Below are positions 33,501 to 41,419 of a stretch of 64,000 nucleotides of DNA, piece by piece; the stretch's first letter is position 1; every line of letters begins with the position of its first letter. The notes beneath the pieces were generated by a model that was given only the letters and a program-made list of their open reading frames with translations, made no database searches and was not told where the DNA came from. The position numbers and the translations under genes are program-made. The DNA comes from Verrucomicrobiaceae bacterium (GTDB taxonomy: Bacteria; Verrucomicrobiota; Verrucomicrobiia; Verrucomicrobiales; Verrucomicrobiaceae), in contig JADJPM010000004.1 of NCBI GenBank assembly GCA_016713245.1, positions 744,001-808,000 on the forward strand, given 5' to 3'.

Positions 33501-34302
33501 GGTAGGTGAGGATGTCTCCTGCTTTTTGAAAACGGTTCGTCGGGCTGGGGGCGGTGCAGCGGGCAATGACATTGGTAAAGGCCTCCGGCATGCCGCTCAT
33601 GGCGGAGGAGCCAGCGGCCTGCGGCGTCTTCCGCGTGAACATCTCGTGAATCACCACGCCAAGGGCATAAATATCCGCCCGGTGATCGACGACGGCGCCA
33701 GTCTCCAGCCGCTCCGGCGCCACATACTCGGGCGTGCCGTATTCCACATCTGTCATGACCATCGACTGATGGCTGGCGAGACCGAAATCGACGATCTTGG
33801 CCTGCCAGTCCTCGTTGATGAGGATGTTCGCGGGTTTGATGTCGCGGTGGATGATGCTGTGCTCGTGGGCGTATTGCAGCGCCTCGCAGAGCTGCCTTAC
33901 CAGAGCGCGAATGCGGGTCTCGTTCAGGTCTCCCTGATGAATGTGATGATGCAGGTCGTGGCCCTTCACATACTCCATCACGAGGTACAACTGCCCCTGT
34001 ACCGTCTGGCCGAAATCATACACCGCCACGATATGGCTGTGCGTGAGCTTGGCCATGGACCGCGCCTCGGTGATGAAGCGGGCGGCGTCCTCCGGGTTTT
34101 GCGAGGCTGATCGTGGCAGCACTTTGATCGCCACCCAGCGGTCCAACGAATACTGCCGAGCCAGATACACCGCGCCCATGCCGCCAGTGCCGATCAGCTC
34201 GTGAAACTCATATTGTGCCAGCAACGCCGCCAGCTCCTCCAGCGAAGGGAACATGGAGTCGGAGGGATCTTCCGGGACCTGGGGAAAGGTGTCGTCGCTC
34301 AT
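30535..34302 (-). CDS. Receptor-like Ser/Thr protein kinase with WD40-like and RCC1-like propellers
   Basis: A 1255-residue membrane kinase. Kinase domain residues about 32-270: Gly loop IGTGGMGAVYLAR (37-49), Lys60 in AIKVL, catalytic HRDIKPANIL (152-161), DFGLA (172-176), APE (195-197). One membrane helix at about 314-333 (MKWLWAAAVVVLLAVGYWF). Beyond it come a Pro/Glu linker, a WD40-like propeller (about 405-780, for example LYACAILADQRRVVTSGRDNAIRLWDAATG), an Ala/Thr-rich helical spacer (about 790-950) and an RCC1-like propeller (about 985-1255; GSLKSWGSW, DGRLLVWNE, DGTVNGWG). The outer propellers probably sense a ligand or wall component and the kinase signals inward. This domain order is a PVC-bacterial style. 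ATG at 34302. Confidence 0.9.
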   Translation of the reverse strand: MSDDTFPQVPEDPSDSMFPSLEELAALLAQYEFHELIGTGGMGAVYLARQYSLDRWVAIKVLPRSASQNPEDAARFITEARSMAKLTHSHIVAVYDFGQTVQGQLYLVMEYVKGHDLHHHIHQGDLNETRIRALVRQLCEALQYAHEHSIIHRDIKPANILINEDWQAKIVDFGLASHQSMVMTDVEYGTPEYVAPERLETGAVVDHRADIYALGVVIHEMFTRKTPQAAGSSAMSGMPEAFTNVIARCTAPSPTNRFQKAGDILTYLATADAVRSPAPKAAAKAPAPPPHLQARVKRPSRDVDTGPQGNGEAMKWLWAAAVVVLLAVGYWFIQNQRTKGPAPAMVTAESKKDESTPPPPSEAPAKEEPKMAESGPKPTEPVPTPETPKMADVPEGPFKLAPGDFSIEKRLKGHEMQLYACAILADQRRVVTSGRDNAIRLWDAATGKELKKYTSPIDTLSNMSPSRHGTQILLTSAASDQAAIFDVETGKTIATVRAPSRNVQEAFWGADESSVFITCRDTNGGVYRWEPATGPKLTPLEWPQAAYQVLIERDPSTLAAQNLLITGATIKLDPAPSTNNSTGPRYINDKPMAGIFSLDGKTKLGQPSDYSGHYNRLSMSPDGTRAAGGSQNYAVFDAQTFKRLVVLSPPGANTFTMHSAWLAGGRLLVVSSVIDNKTTMLRLIEADTGNELARLDLGGLRATQLAVSPEGSWMLATGFSVNGNDTKPEHFDGLIIRLPDFSKMGTDKGIAAFAGRQLARLSTVDPELDGQLKAAVTAPGLLLGDEPIIAQVRDLTTKYGAALKRAAATAAPKDQPLMIAEADAIAAGAGVPDATTDAATTGEHLRFRGIYRQQLAQLEAKRKQSAETVHQTFEASAKALAATRSQAGDRLGAARCTALLTSLADLKPFTEVVASAFTSAKPVAAPTVAATPPPPASSTPSPAPAVPSGQRLQRTGKPGELIKIERTTKNGYVGNNRSRVGSVPPNIGPVLQVVSTDYHGIALLPDGSLKSWGSWDGESTAHSIPAEAKDVVLVQTTGNESAALLADGRLLVWNETGENRFRNTPKGVAITAIKAMGNYGFYALGADGSATHLTTYNVIDGVAVPSGTTDVVDLSGDYETGWFAAKKDGSILHWGKDNLYIGQQHTTVKDALAVAVSDEFLVVLHQDGTVNGWGASEDRQRFRVRKYPGALRVLPDPAGRIFLIEKAGGEWAAELNPSNYEYHEEQRLGTIEGKLKGCTSVALSSMYVFAVKPAP

Positions 34303-34401
34303 CGGGGATGAATTTTGAGAGAAAAATTCGTGCCGAGCCTACCTCAAAGCCCACGCCGTTCACAAGCCGCATTTCTGACGACTTCGCGATTCCTCCTCAA
34401 A

Positions 34402-35706
34402 TCAACGCGACGCCGTCTTCGCTCCGCGTTTGCCGAGGCAGATGAGCGATTTTTCACCGCGAATGAAGATCTGTCCCTCGCTCAGGGCGGGCGAGGCAAA
34501 GACTTTCTCCTTCAACTCGCTCTCGGCCACAAGTTCGTAGGCCTTGCCGGGCTTCACGCTGCGCAGGATGCCGAAGTCATTGATGAAATAAACGCGACCC
34601 TCGGCGCTGGTGAGGCTGGCGTGATGCTCGCGGAGACGCTCCTCCCACAGGATCTCACCGGATTTGGCATCAAAGCAGTGCGCCACGCCGGAATCGGACA
34701 CGATGAGGAGGTGACCGCCCTCGACAATAGGCGAGGGTACATAGGCTACGCCCTTGTTGGTGCGCCACGCGATGTGCGTGTCCGTCACATTGCCGTTGCC
34801 GTCCGGCTTGATGGCAAGCAGGTGATGCTCGGGAAAGCCGCCTGTCATATAAAGAAGCCCTGTTTGCTCGCTAAAGACCAGCGAGGCCACGAATTGCTCC
34901 GTGGGTCCATCGATGATCCAGAGCAGCTTCCCGGTGCGCGGATCGTAACTCGTCACGCACATCGTGCCGCTGAGCACCATCTGCGTGCGCCCGCCGATCT
35001 CACGAATCAGCGGCACGCAGTAGCTGCGGGTCTTGTTCGGTCGGTCGATGCGCCACAGCTCTTTGCCGTCCGCTTTGGCCAAAGCCACGATGTAGCCATC
35101 GCCATCGTGATCGCAGTTCACGATGACCTTGTCTTCGAAAACGATGGGGCTGGAGCAGAAGCCGTGCTTGCTCGAAAACAGCCCTGGACGCACCTGCCAG
35201 ACCTGTTTACCGGAAAAATCATGCGCGGAGATCACCACCGTGCCTTTCGGCACTTCGCCCTTCGGAATGACGCGGCCTTCGTTGGCCCGGCGAGTGGCCT
35301 CGGTGGGCGTGTTGTCGAGAAACGCGGTGAAAACATGCGTGCCATCCGTCGCCGGCGTGCTGGAGGCCAGGGAGTTGAGTTTGTGAATGCCCTCCGGCGG
35401 CGCTTTCAGCACGGTGGATTGCCACAGGAGCTTCCCGGAGGCTCGATCTAGGCACATCAGAACGCGTTCCTCGGTCTCGGCCAAGGCCGCCACCGTGAAA
35501 AGTCGGTCCTCCCACACGATCGGTGAGGCGTGCCCGCTGCCGGGCAGTTCCACCTGCCAGGTCACCTTTCCCTCGGTGCTCACTGGAAAGCCCGCGTCCT
35601 TTGAAGTGCCATCTAGCCGAGGCCCGCGCCATTGCGGCCAGTTTTCCGCCTGGAGCGGCGTGGTGGATGTCAGGAGCGAGGTGAATAGCAGCCGCAGGGA
35701 GATCAT
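34402..35706 (-). CDS. Secreted PQQ-binding-like beta-propeller protein
   Basis: A 434-residue exported propeller. Signal peptide MISLRLLFTSLLTSTTPLQA then ENWPQWRGPRLDGTS, a start seen again and again in planctomycete/verrucomicrobial PQQ-like (BamB-type) proteins. Blade motifs are visible: LDRASGKLLWQ, AHDFSGKQVWQV, ALAKADGKELWRI, YDPRTGKLLWII, CFDAKSGEILWEE. There is no evidence of a true PQQ cofactor. Such proteins probably bind other proteins or sugars in the periplasm. It lies upstream of the kinase gene on the same strand (100-base gap), so a functional link as part of the sensing system is possible but unproven. Confidence 0.88.
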   Translation of the reverse strand: MISLRLLFTSLLTSTTPLQAENWPQWRGPRLDGTSKDAGFPVSTEGKVTWQVELPGSGHASPIVWEDRLFTVAALAETEERVLMCLDRASGKLLWQSTVLKAPPEGIHKLNSLASSTPATDGTHVFTAFLDNTPTEATRRANEGRVIPKGEVPKGTVVISAHDFSGKQVWQVRPGLFSSKHGFCSSPIVFEDKVIVNCDHDGDGYIVALAKADGKELWRIDRPNKTRSYCVPLIREIGGRTQMVLSGTMCVTSYDPRTGKLLWIIDGPTEQFVASLVFSEQTGLLYMTGGFPEHHLLAIKPDGNGNVTDTHIAWRTNKGVAYVPSPIVEGGHLLIVSDSGVAHCFDAKSGEILWEERLREHHASLTSAEGRVYFINDFGILRSVKPGKAYELVAESELKEKVFASPALSEGQIFIRGEKSLICLGKRGAKTASR

Positions 35707-35918
35707 GAGATGGAAGGAACGCCGCCTTCAGCTCCTCCGTTGCACGACTTGCGGCTTTGATGCTGACAGCCCGCGTTATTTGCAAAAAAAGTGAGTCCCA
35801 TGGTCAGCCTGAGAAGGAAACTTCTGCTTGCCAAACCATCCTTCGATGCCAGAATCGCGGCCCTCAACCCACTAAAAACACACCTTGCCGGCAAGTTGCT
35901 GGTAATTTTATACCTCAC

Positions 35919-36179
35919 ATGAGCGAAGCCTCCACCATCGATCCCGCCTCCTTCAAGCAGCACGCCAAAGACACTGGCAGCTCTGATGTGCAGATTGCCA
36001 TCCTTACGAAGCGGATCAACGAACTGACGCAGCACCTCGCCGCGCATTCCAAAGATCATTCTACCCGTCGTGGCCTCCTTCAGATGGTCGCCCGTCGTCG
36101 CAAGCTTCTTGATTACCTCAAGCTGACCGCCAACGAGCGCTATCTGGCTGCCATCAAGGGCCTCGGCCTCCGCCGCTAA
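35919..36179 (+). CDS. rpsO: 30S ribosomal protein S15
   Basis: An 86-residue primary 16S rRNA-binding protein of the 30S platform. Family core is intact: SSDVQIAILTKRINELTQHLAAHSKDHSTRRGLLQMVARRRKLLDYLK, with the DHSTRRGL and RRRKLLDYL RNA contacts. ATG at 35919. No Shine-Dalgarno is visible; a 12-base palindrome CTTGCCGGCAAG lies at 35884-35895 in the leader. It precedes pnp, the classical rpsO-pnp order. Confidence 0.98.
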   Translation: MSEASTIDPASFKQHAKDTGSSDVQIAILTKRINELTQHLAAHSKDHSTRRGLLQMVARRRKLLDYLKLTANERYLAAIKGLGLRR

Positions 36180-36192
36180 TCTCCAAAATTAC

Positions 36193-36223
36193 CGAAGGGT
36201 GATGCTAAAAGCATCGCCCTTCG
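36193..36223 (+). terminator. Hairpin after rpsO, probable terminator or attenuator
   Basis: CGAAGGGTGATGC (36193-36205) and GCATCGCCCTTCG (36211-36223) form a 13-bp stem with one G-T pair and a five-base loop, followed by only TGTTT. It lies 13 bases after the rpsO stop. With pnp starting 177 bases further, it may set the rpsO to pnp ratio. Confidence 0.6.
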
Positions 36224-36252
36224 TGTTTCAGAGCGTCGTGCCGTCACGCACA

Positions 36253-36299
36253 CGTCAGCATTCGTCTGACGCGTCCGACTAGTCAGACATGTCTGACGG
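36253..36299. promoter_or_regulatory. GTCNGAC cluster in the pnp leader
   Basis: The rpsO-pnp spacer holds a run of GTCNGAC/CGTCAG units, including CGTCAG and CTGACG, GTCCGAC and the perfect palindrome GTCAGACATGTCTGAC (36282-36297). In RNA these fold into alternative hairpins. In Escherichia coli pnp is autoregulated through a leader hairpin cut by RNase III; a similar role here is inference. Confidence 0.5.
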
Positions 36300-36399
36300 C
36301 CACTCATGCGCATACCGGAGCATGGCTCTCTGCCCTACGCCCTTAGCCCTTCGCGGCTACCCTTTCCCCTAAACACACAAACCAAAACACACTGCCACC

Positions 36400-38559
36400 A
36401 TGGCTATCCACACACAAAACATCCAGCTCGGTGCTGGAACCCTCCAGATCGAAACCGGCAAATTTGCCAAACTCGCCGACGGCGCCGTCACCGTGCGTCT
36501 CGGTGACACCATCGTCCTCGTCACCGCCGTTTCCGCCACGAAAGTGAAGGACGGCCAGGACTTCTTCCCCCTCTCCGTCGAGTACAAGGAAAAAGCCTCC
36601 GCCGCAGGCCGCTTCCCCGGTGGTTACTTCAAGCGCGAAGGCCGCCCCACGGAAAAAGAAATCCTCACCTGCCGCATGACGGACCGCCCATTGCGCCCGT
36701 TGTTCCCGAAAGGCTACTACTACGACACCCAGGTCGTCGCCATCCTGCTCAGCGCCGACGGCGAGAACGACCCGGACATCTGTGCCATGAACGGCGCTTC
36801 CGCCGCCCTTTGCGTCTCCGACATTCCCTTCGCCGGTCCTGTCGGCGCTGTGCGCATCGGCCGCATCAATGGTGAGTTCATCATCAATCCCACGCAGTCC
36901 CAGCGTCTCGATAGCGACCTCGACCTCGTTTACGTCGGCAACAAGACCGACGTCATTATGATCGAAGGTGCCGCCAACGAACTGCCTGAGGCTGAATTCG
37001 TCAAAGCGCTGCATTTCGCTCAAGCCGAAGTCACCAAGATCGTCGCCGCCCAGGAAGAGCTCACGAAGCTCGCTGGTAAAGCCAAGCGTGAAGTGCCCCT
37101 CATGCTGGTGAAGGACGAACTCCTCGAAATCGCCTACGCCGTCGCTGGCGACCGCATCGAAGGCGCTCTCTACACGCCGTCCAAAGTCGCCCGTGGCAAA
37201 GCCGTCGGCGCTTTGAAGGACGAAGTCGCCGAGGCCATCAAGGCCAAGTTCCCCGAGGCCACCAGCTTCGAGGTCAGCCAGGCCTTCGACTACCTCCAGA
37301 AGAAAGCCTTCCGCATCTCCATCCTCGACAAGCAGAGCCGCTGCGACGGCCGCGGCATCGACCAGCTCCGCCCGCTCTCCGGCGAAGCCTCCGTGCTTCC
37401 TCGCACTCACGGTTCCGCCAGCTTCACCCGTGGCGAAACGATGGCTCTCTCCATCGCCACACTCGCTCCGGCGGACGAAGCCCAGGAAATGGACACCTAC
37501 GCCGGTGGCCCCGATTCGAAGCGCTTCATCCTTCACTACAACTTCCCTCCGTTCTCCGTCGGTGAAACCGGCCGCTTCGGTGGTCAGAACCGTCGTGAAA
37601 TCGGCCACGGTGCTCTCGCCGAGCGCTCCATCGAGCCGGTCATCCCTGACAAGGCCACCTTCCCCTACGCCATCCGCGTGAGCAGCGAAGTCATGGAGTC
37701 CAACGGCTCCACCTCGATGGCCTCCGTTTGCTCCGGCGTCATGGCCCTCCTCGACGCCGGTGTGCCCATCAAGCGCCCCGTCGGCGGCATCAGCGTCGGT
37801 CTTGTGACCGAGTTCGAAGGCGACAACATGAAGCGCTACCTCACGATGCTCGACATCATCGGCAGTGAGGACCACTTCGGCGACATGGACTTCAAGCTCT
37901 GCGGCACCAGCGAAGGCGTCACCGGCTTCCAGCTCGACCTCAAGCTCCCCGGCATCCCGCTCAGCATCCTTGAAGAAGGCATCGTCAAAGCCAAGGCCGG
38001 CCGCACCCAGGTCCTCTCCGCCATGGCTCAGGCCATCGCCGAAGTCCGTCCGCTCAGCCCCTACGCCCCGCGCATCGAGATCATCAAGATCAACCCTGAC
38101 AAGATCGGTGAACTCATCGGCCCTGGCGGCAAAAACATCAAAGCCATCCAGGCCGAGTCCGGCGCTGAAATCAGCATCGAAGACGACGGCACCGTGTACG
38201 TCTATGCCAGCCGCAAGGAAGGCATCGAGCGTGCGATTGAAATGATCAGCGGCACCTCCCAAGAGATCGAAGTCGGCAAGCTCTACACCGGCAAGGTCGT
38301 CAGCACGACGAACTTCGGCGCCTTCATGAACCTCGGTGGCAAGAAAGACGGCCTGATCCACATCAGCGAACTCGCCGACTTCCGCGTCAACAAGACCGAA
38401 GACGTCGTCAAGACCGGCGACATCGTCACCGCCAAGTGCATCGGCATCGACGACAAAGGCCGCATCAAGATGAGCCGCAAAGCCGCCATGAAGGACAAAG
38501 ACGCCGCCGCCGCCGCTGGTGGTGACGCCGCTCCCGCTCCTGCTGAAGACAACGGCTAA
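36400..38559 (+). CDS. pnp: Polynucleotide phosphorylase
   Basis: A 719-residue 3'-5' exoribonuclease, phosphorolytic, part of RNA degradation. Two RNase PH-like domains (about 10-230 and 310-540) flank a helical linker; the second contains DGRGIDQLRPL, RTHGSASFTRGETMA, and GEDHFGDMDFK-type active-site strings (SEDHFGDMDFKLCGTSEGVTGFQLDLK). The KH domain shows IGELIGPGGKNIKAIQ near 569, and the S1 domain spans about 628-700 (YTGKVVSTTNFGAFMNL). An Ala-rich acidic tail ends the protein. ATG at 36400. A strong terminator follows. Confidence 0.98.
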   Translation: MAIHTQNIQLGAGTLQIETGKFAKLADGAVTVRLGDTIVLVTAVSATKVKDGQDFFPLSVEYKEKASAAGRFPGGYFKREGRPTEKEILTCRMTDRPLRPLFPKGYYYDTQVVAILLSADGENDPDICAMNGASAALCVSDIPFAGPVGAVRIGRINGEFIINPTQSQRLDSDLDLVYVGNKTDVIMIEGAANELPEAEFVKALHFAQAEVTKIVAAQEELTKLAGKAKREVPLMLVKDELLEIAYAVAGDRIEGALYTPSKVARGKAVGALKDEVAEAIKAKFPEATSFEVSQAFDYLQKKAFRISILDKQSRCDGRGIDQLRPLSGEASVLPRTHGSASFTRGETMALSIATLAPADEAQEMDTYAGGPDSKRFILHYNFPPFSVGETGRFGGQNRREIGHGALAERSIEPVIPDKATFPYAIRVSSEVMESNGSTSMASVCSGVMALLDAGVPIKRPVGGISVGLVTEFEGDNMKRYLTMLDIIGSEDHFGDMDFKLCGTSEGVTGFQLDLKLPGIPLSILEEGIVKAKAGRTQVLSAMAQAIAEVRPLSPYAPRIEIIKINPDKIGELIGPGGKNIKAIQAESGAEISIEDDGTVYVYASRKEGIERAIEMISGTSQEIEVGKLYTGKVVSTTNFGAFMNLGGKKDGLIHISELADFRVNKTEDVVKTGDIVTAKCIGIDDKGRIKMSRKAAMKDKDAAAAAGGDAAPAPAEDNG

Positions 38560-38592
38560 TCGCTGACATCAACAGCTCCAAAAACTCACGAA

Positions 38593-38620
38593 GAGGCCGC
38601 TTTCGAGCGGCCTCTTTTTT
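38593..38620 (+). terminator. Rho-independent terminator after pnp
   Basis: Perfect stem GAGGCCGCT (38593-38601) / AGCGGCCTC (38606-38614) with a TTCG tetraloop and six T residues (38615-38620). It separates pnp from the accessory island. Confidence 0.95.
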
Positions 38621-38662
38621 ATTCTGCTTTCACAACGCCTGTGCTACGAAAGAGATCGGCGC

Positions 38663-41419
38663 ATGGAACAGGAATACATCATCAACCAGATCTCCGACCG
38701 CCTGAACCAGCTTTCGGATCGACTCAAAAGCCGTGAGCACAGTGCCACGGTGCTGGAGGGAGTCTGTCACAAGCTATTCAATGCCTTGTTCGGCTGGAAC
38801 CTCAGCAATCTGAATCAAGAGCACTACAGCTTTGCCGCCGTGGACTTGGGAGACAAAGCGCAGCGCGTCGCCATCCAGATCACCGTTCAAGACGGCTCAG
38901 GCAAGGCCACGCACACACTCCGGCAGATCGACTCCGCCGGACATCGGCAGCACTACAGTCTCTTCATCTGCTTCTTCCTGGTCCCAAAGGCACCCGGCAG
39001 TCAGACCGCCGATCCACCCGACTTTCACCGCTGGGGCATTCGCGATCTCATCGAGGGCATTCTGAAGCCGTTGCATGTTCCCGACTGGCTTAAGCCGTTC
39101 GTGCCATCCGCGCTTCACAGCCTCAGCATCACGGCACTTCAGAGAGCACTCGCCGTGTTGGAGGAGACACTGGCAGACCGCCGCTTCGGTCCTCAGCCAC
39201 CGAAACGCCTCGCCTACCACCTGCATCCGGATGCCCACGCGGGTTTCATCGGACGCAAAGAATTGCTCAAGGAACTCCGCACAGCGTTGAAGCCGGGGAA
39301 GAACAATGTCATCCAGCAGGCCAGGGCCGTGCATGCCGATGGCGGTGTGGGAAAGACCTCGCTCGCCATCCATCTGGGCGTGGAATTGTTCGCGAAGGAG
39401 ACCTTCGACTACGTTCTCTTCCTCGCAGCCACCTCTGCGGATGCGCTGCGCGGCGATCTCACAGCTCTCTGCAACGCGCAATACCTCAATCTTCCTGCAC
39501 AGGAAGCCCGCGAGGCCACGGTGCAATACCAAGCCGTGCTCGCCTTCCTCAGCCAGCCGACGACTTCCCGCCGCACCCTGTTCATTCTTGATGGTGCGGA
39601 CAACGAGGAGGCTCGCGCGGCCGTCAGCTCCTTGCGTGGCGAGCTGCCCGGCTGCGCCTTCCTCATCACCTCTCGCCATGCGGACTGGGGCAAGGGCGTC
39701 ACCCCGTTCCCGCTTGAACTCTTCACCGATGCCGAGGCTCGTGACTTCCTGCGCGACCGCTTGGAAAAGAGCACCGCCATTCCGGATGAACTCCTCGACA
39801 CCATCGCTCGCGAGCTAGGCCATTTGCCGCTCGCCTTGGAAATTGCCGCCAGCTACATCCGCAGCCAGCGCCTTCGCCCGCAGGACTGGCTGCAGGAATG
39901 GCAAAACGCCCCGGCGGCCACCTACGAGCATCATCACAAGGATCACCTTCACTACCCGCTGCCGCTCGGCCGCGTTTGGGACCAATCCTTCGCCCGGCTC
40001 GACGAAAGTGCCCGCCAGCTCCTCCACTGCCTCGCTTTCATCGCCCCGCGCCCCGCCGCCCTGCCACTGGAGGCCTTTGAAAAGCTCCAGCTGTGGCCCT
40101 CGCTCCGCCAGAACCTCGTCACCCTAGCCGCAGCCTCCCTCATACAGTGGGACAACGCGGAGAAAACCCTCCTCATCCACCGCCTCCTCCAAGCCGTCAC
40201 CCGCCAGTGCTTCACGGCTGAGGAAAGTCAGAACGCCCTAACTGCAGTTCTGTCTTGGATGCCCGTAGTTCTGCCAAAACCCGAGTGGAGCCTGAAAGGC
40301 TGGAAACTCTGGCATCTCCTTGAGCCACATTTGGAGACGCTCCTCTCCAATGCTAACAAAACAACTCTGAAAGTTCAAGACACCGAGTTGGGCTTAATCC
40401 TTAACCAGTATGCCCTTTGGCTTTATCATCGCGCCCAATATGACGAGGCCGAACCCCTCTTCCGCCTAGCCTTAAAGACCGCTGAAATCAGCTTCGGCCT
40501 AGATCATCGCAACGTCGCCTCAGCCCTTGGTAATCTCGCCTTGTTATTTTATGCCACGGGTCGGCTGGCAGAGGCGGAAGAGCCTATGCGGCGAGTTGTA
40601 GCAATCTTTGAACAGAGACTTGGTAAAAACCATGCCAACGTCGCCACATCTCTTAACAACCTCGCTATGTTGCTGCTCGACATGAACCGGCTGGCAGAGG
40701 CGGAAGAACCCATGTGGCGGGCTTTGCAGATAGATGAAGCGAGATGCGGCCCCGATCATCCAGATGTCGCCCGTGATCTCAGCAACCTTACAACTCTGCT
40801 CTACGCCATGAAACGGCACGCGGAGGCGGAGGTGCCGCTGCGACGTGTGGTGACTATCTTTGAGAAAAGCCTCGGGAAAGATCATCCCAACGTTGCTACA
40901 GCTCTCAACAACCTCGCACAGTTGCTCCAGGACACGAACCGGCTGGCGGAGGCGGAAGAGCCTATGAGGCGGGCTTTGAAGATCGATGAAGCTTGCTACG
41001 GACAAAATCATCCCAACGTGGCTCGCGACCTCAACAACCTCGCGCAATTGCTCAAGGCCACAAACCGGCTGGCGGAGGCTGAGGAGCCAATGCGGCGTGC
41101 CTTAAAGATTAATGAAGCGAGCTGTGGCCCCGATCATCCAGATGTCGCTCGTGACCTCAACAACCTCGCTATTTTGCTTCAAGCCACGAACCGGCTGGCT
41201 GAGGCTGAGGAGCTGATGCGGCGTCATGTGGTCATTTTTGCCCGTTTCACATCCCAGACCAGCCATGCCCATCCGAATCTGCGGGACGCCATCCACAATT
41301 ACCGCCTGCTTCTGCTCCAAAAGGGCTTACCGGAGTCGCAAGCCGCCAAAACGGCCGTCTCGGCCCTGCCGGAAGGCGGGCTGACGCCGGAGCAGATTCA
41401 GCAGGTGGTGTCGTCCTGA
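38663..41419 (+). CDS. SMEK-STAND NTPase-TPR protein, candidate antiviral sensor-effector
   Basis: A 918-residue multidomain protein. Residues 1-~160 match the SMEK type of N-terminal domain: IINQISDRLNQLSDRLKSRE, LFNALFGWNLSNLN, then VDLGDKAQRVAIQIT (Asp61/Asp64, Gln72-x-Thr74), resembling a restriction-endonuclease-like core with QxT replacing ExK. A STAND/NB-ARC module follows (about 190-560): GRKE at 197, Walker A ADGGVGKT 225-232, Walker B LFILDG 306-311, LITSRHAD 334-341, GLPL-like LGHLPLAL 385-392. Seven 42-residue kinesin-light-chain-like TPRs occupy 575-870. This is the plan of Avs-like antiphage proteins: C-terminal repeats sense, the NTPase oligomerises, the N-terminus attacks nucleic acid. 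Function is inferred. Two TA modules follow downstream. Confidence 0.85.
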   Translation: MEQEYIINQISDRLNQLSDRLKSREHSATVLEGVCHKLFNALFGWNLSNLNQEHYSFAAVDLGDKAQRVAIQITVQDGSGKATHTLRQIDSAGHRQHYSLFICFFLVPKAPGSQTADPPDFHRWGIRDLIEGILKPLHVPDWLKPFVPSALHSLSITALQRALAVLEETLADRRFGPQPPKRLAYHLHPDAHAGFIGRKELLKELRTALKPGKNNVIQQARAVHADGGVGKTSLAIHLGVELFAKETFDYVLFLAATSADALRGDLTALCNAQYLNLPAQEAREATVQYQAVLAFLSQPTTSRRTLFILDGADNEEARAAVSSLRGELPGCAFLITSRHADWGKGVTPFPLELFTDAEARDFLRDRLEKSTAIPDELLDTIARELGHLPLALEIAASYIRSQRLRPQDWLQEWQNAPAATYEHHHKDHLHYPLPLGRVWDQSFARLDESARQLLHCLAFIAPRPAALPLEAFEKLQLWPSLRQNLVTLAAASLIQWDNAEKTLLIHRLLQAVTRQCFTAEESQNALTAVLSWMPVVLPKPEWSLKGWKLWHLLEPHLETLLSNANKTTLKVQDTELGLILNQYALWLYHRAQYDEAEPLFRLALKTAEISFGLDHRNVASALGNLALLFYATGRLAEAEEPMRRVVAIFEQRLGKNHANVATSLNNLAMLLLDMNRLAEAEEPMWRALQIDEARCGPDHPDVARDLSNLTTLLYAMKRHAEAEVPLRRVVTIFEKSLGKDHPNVATALNNLAQLLQDTNRLAEAEEPMRRALKIDEACYGQNHPNVARDLNNLAQLLKATNRLAEAEEPMRRALKINEASCGPDHPDVARDLNNLAILLQATNRLAEAEELMRRHVVIFARFTSQTSHAHPNLRDAIHNYRLLLLQKGLPESQAAKTAVSALPEGGLTPEQIQQVVSS
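40511..41266 (+). repeat. Tandem 126-base TPR-coding repeats
   Basis: Six consecutive 42-codon units (repeats 2-7 of the STAND protein) are similar at the DNA level, for example the recurring CGGCTGGC(A/G)GAGGC string. Two unit types occur: one ending MRRVVxIFE (repeats 2, 4 and, diverged, 7) and one ending MRRALxIDEA (repeats 3, 5, 6), pointing to duplication of a two-unit block. Confidence 0.85.

Noticed and set aside
31690..34110. An 806-residue plus-strand open frame opposite the kinase
   Set aside because: Complement of the kinase reading frame; the minus-strand frame carries all kinase and propeller motifs.
35884..35918. Leaderless sigma-70 promoter directly before rpsO (TTGCCG/TATACC)
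   Set aside because: The -10 would sit four bases from the ATG and the spacer is 18; more likely part of a palindrome in the leader.
36193..36299. CRISPR-like array in the rpsO-pnp spacer
   Set aside because: The GTCNGAC units are seven bases, unevenly spaced and palindromic; no spacers of CRISPR length.
36343..38361. A 672-residue minus-strand open frame opposite pnp
   Set aside because: Mirror image of the unmistakable Pnp protein in GC-rich DNA; composition is Asp/Gly/Val-rich nonsense.
40511..41266. CRISPR or satellite array at the 126-base repeats
   Set aside because: Repeats are in frame, encode TPRs and diverge mainly at synonymous or surface positions; they are coding.
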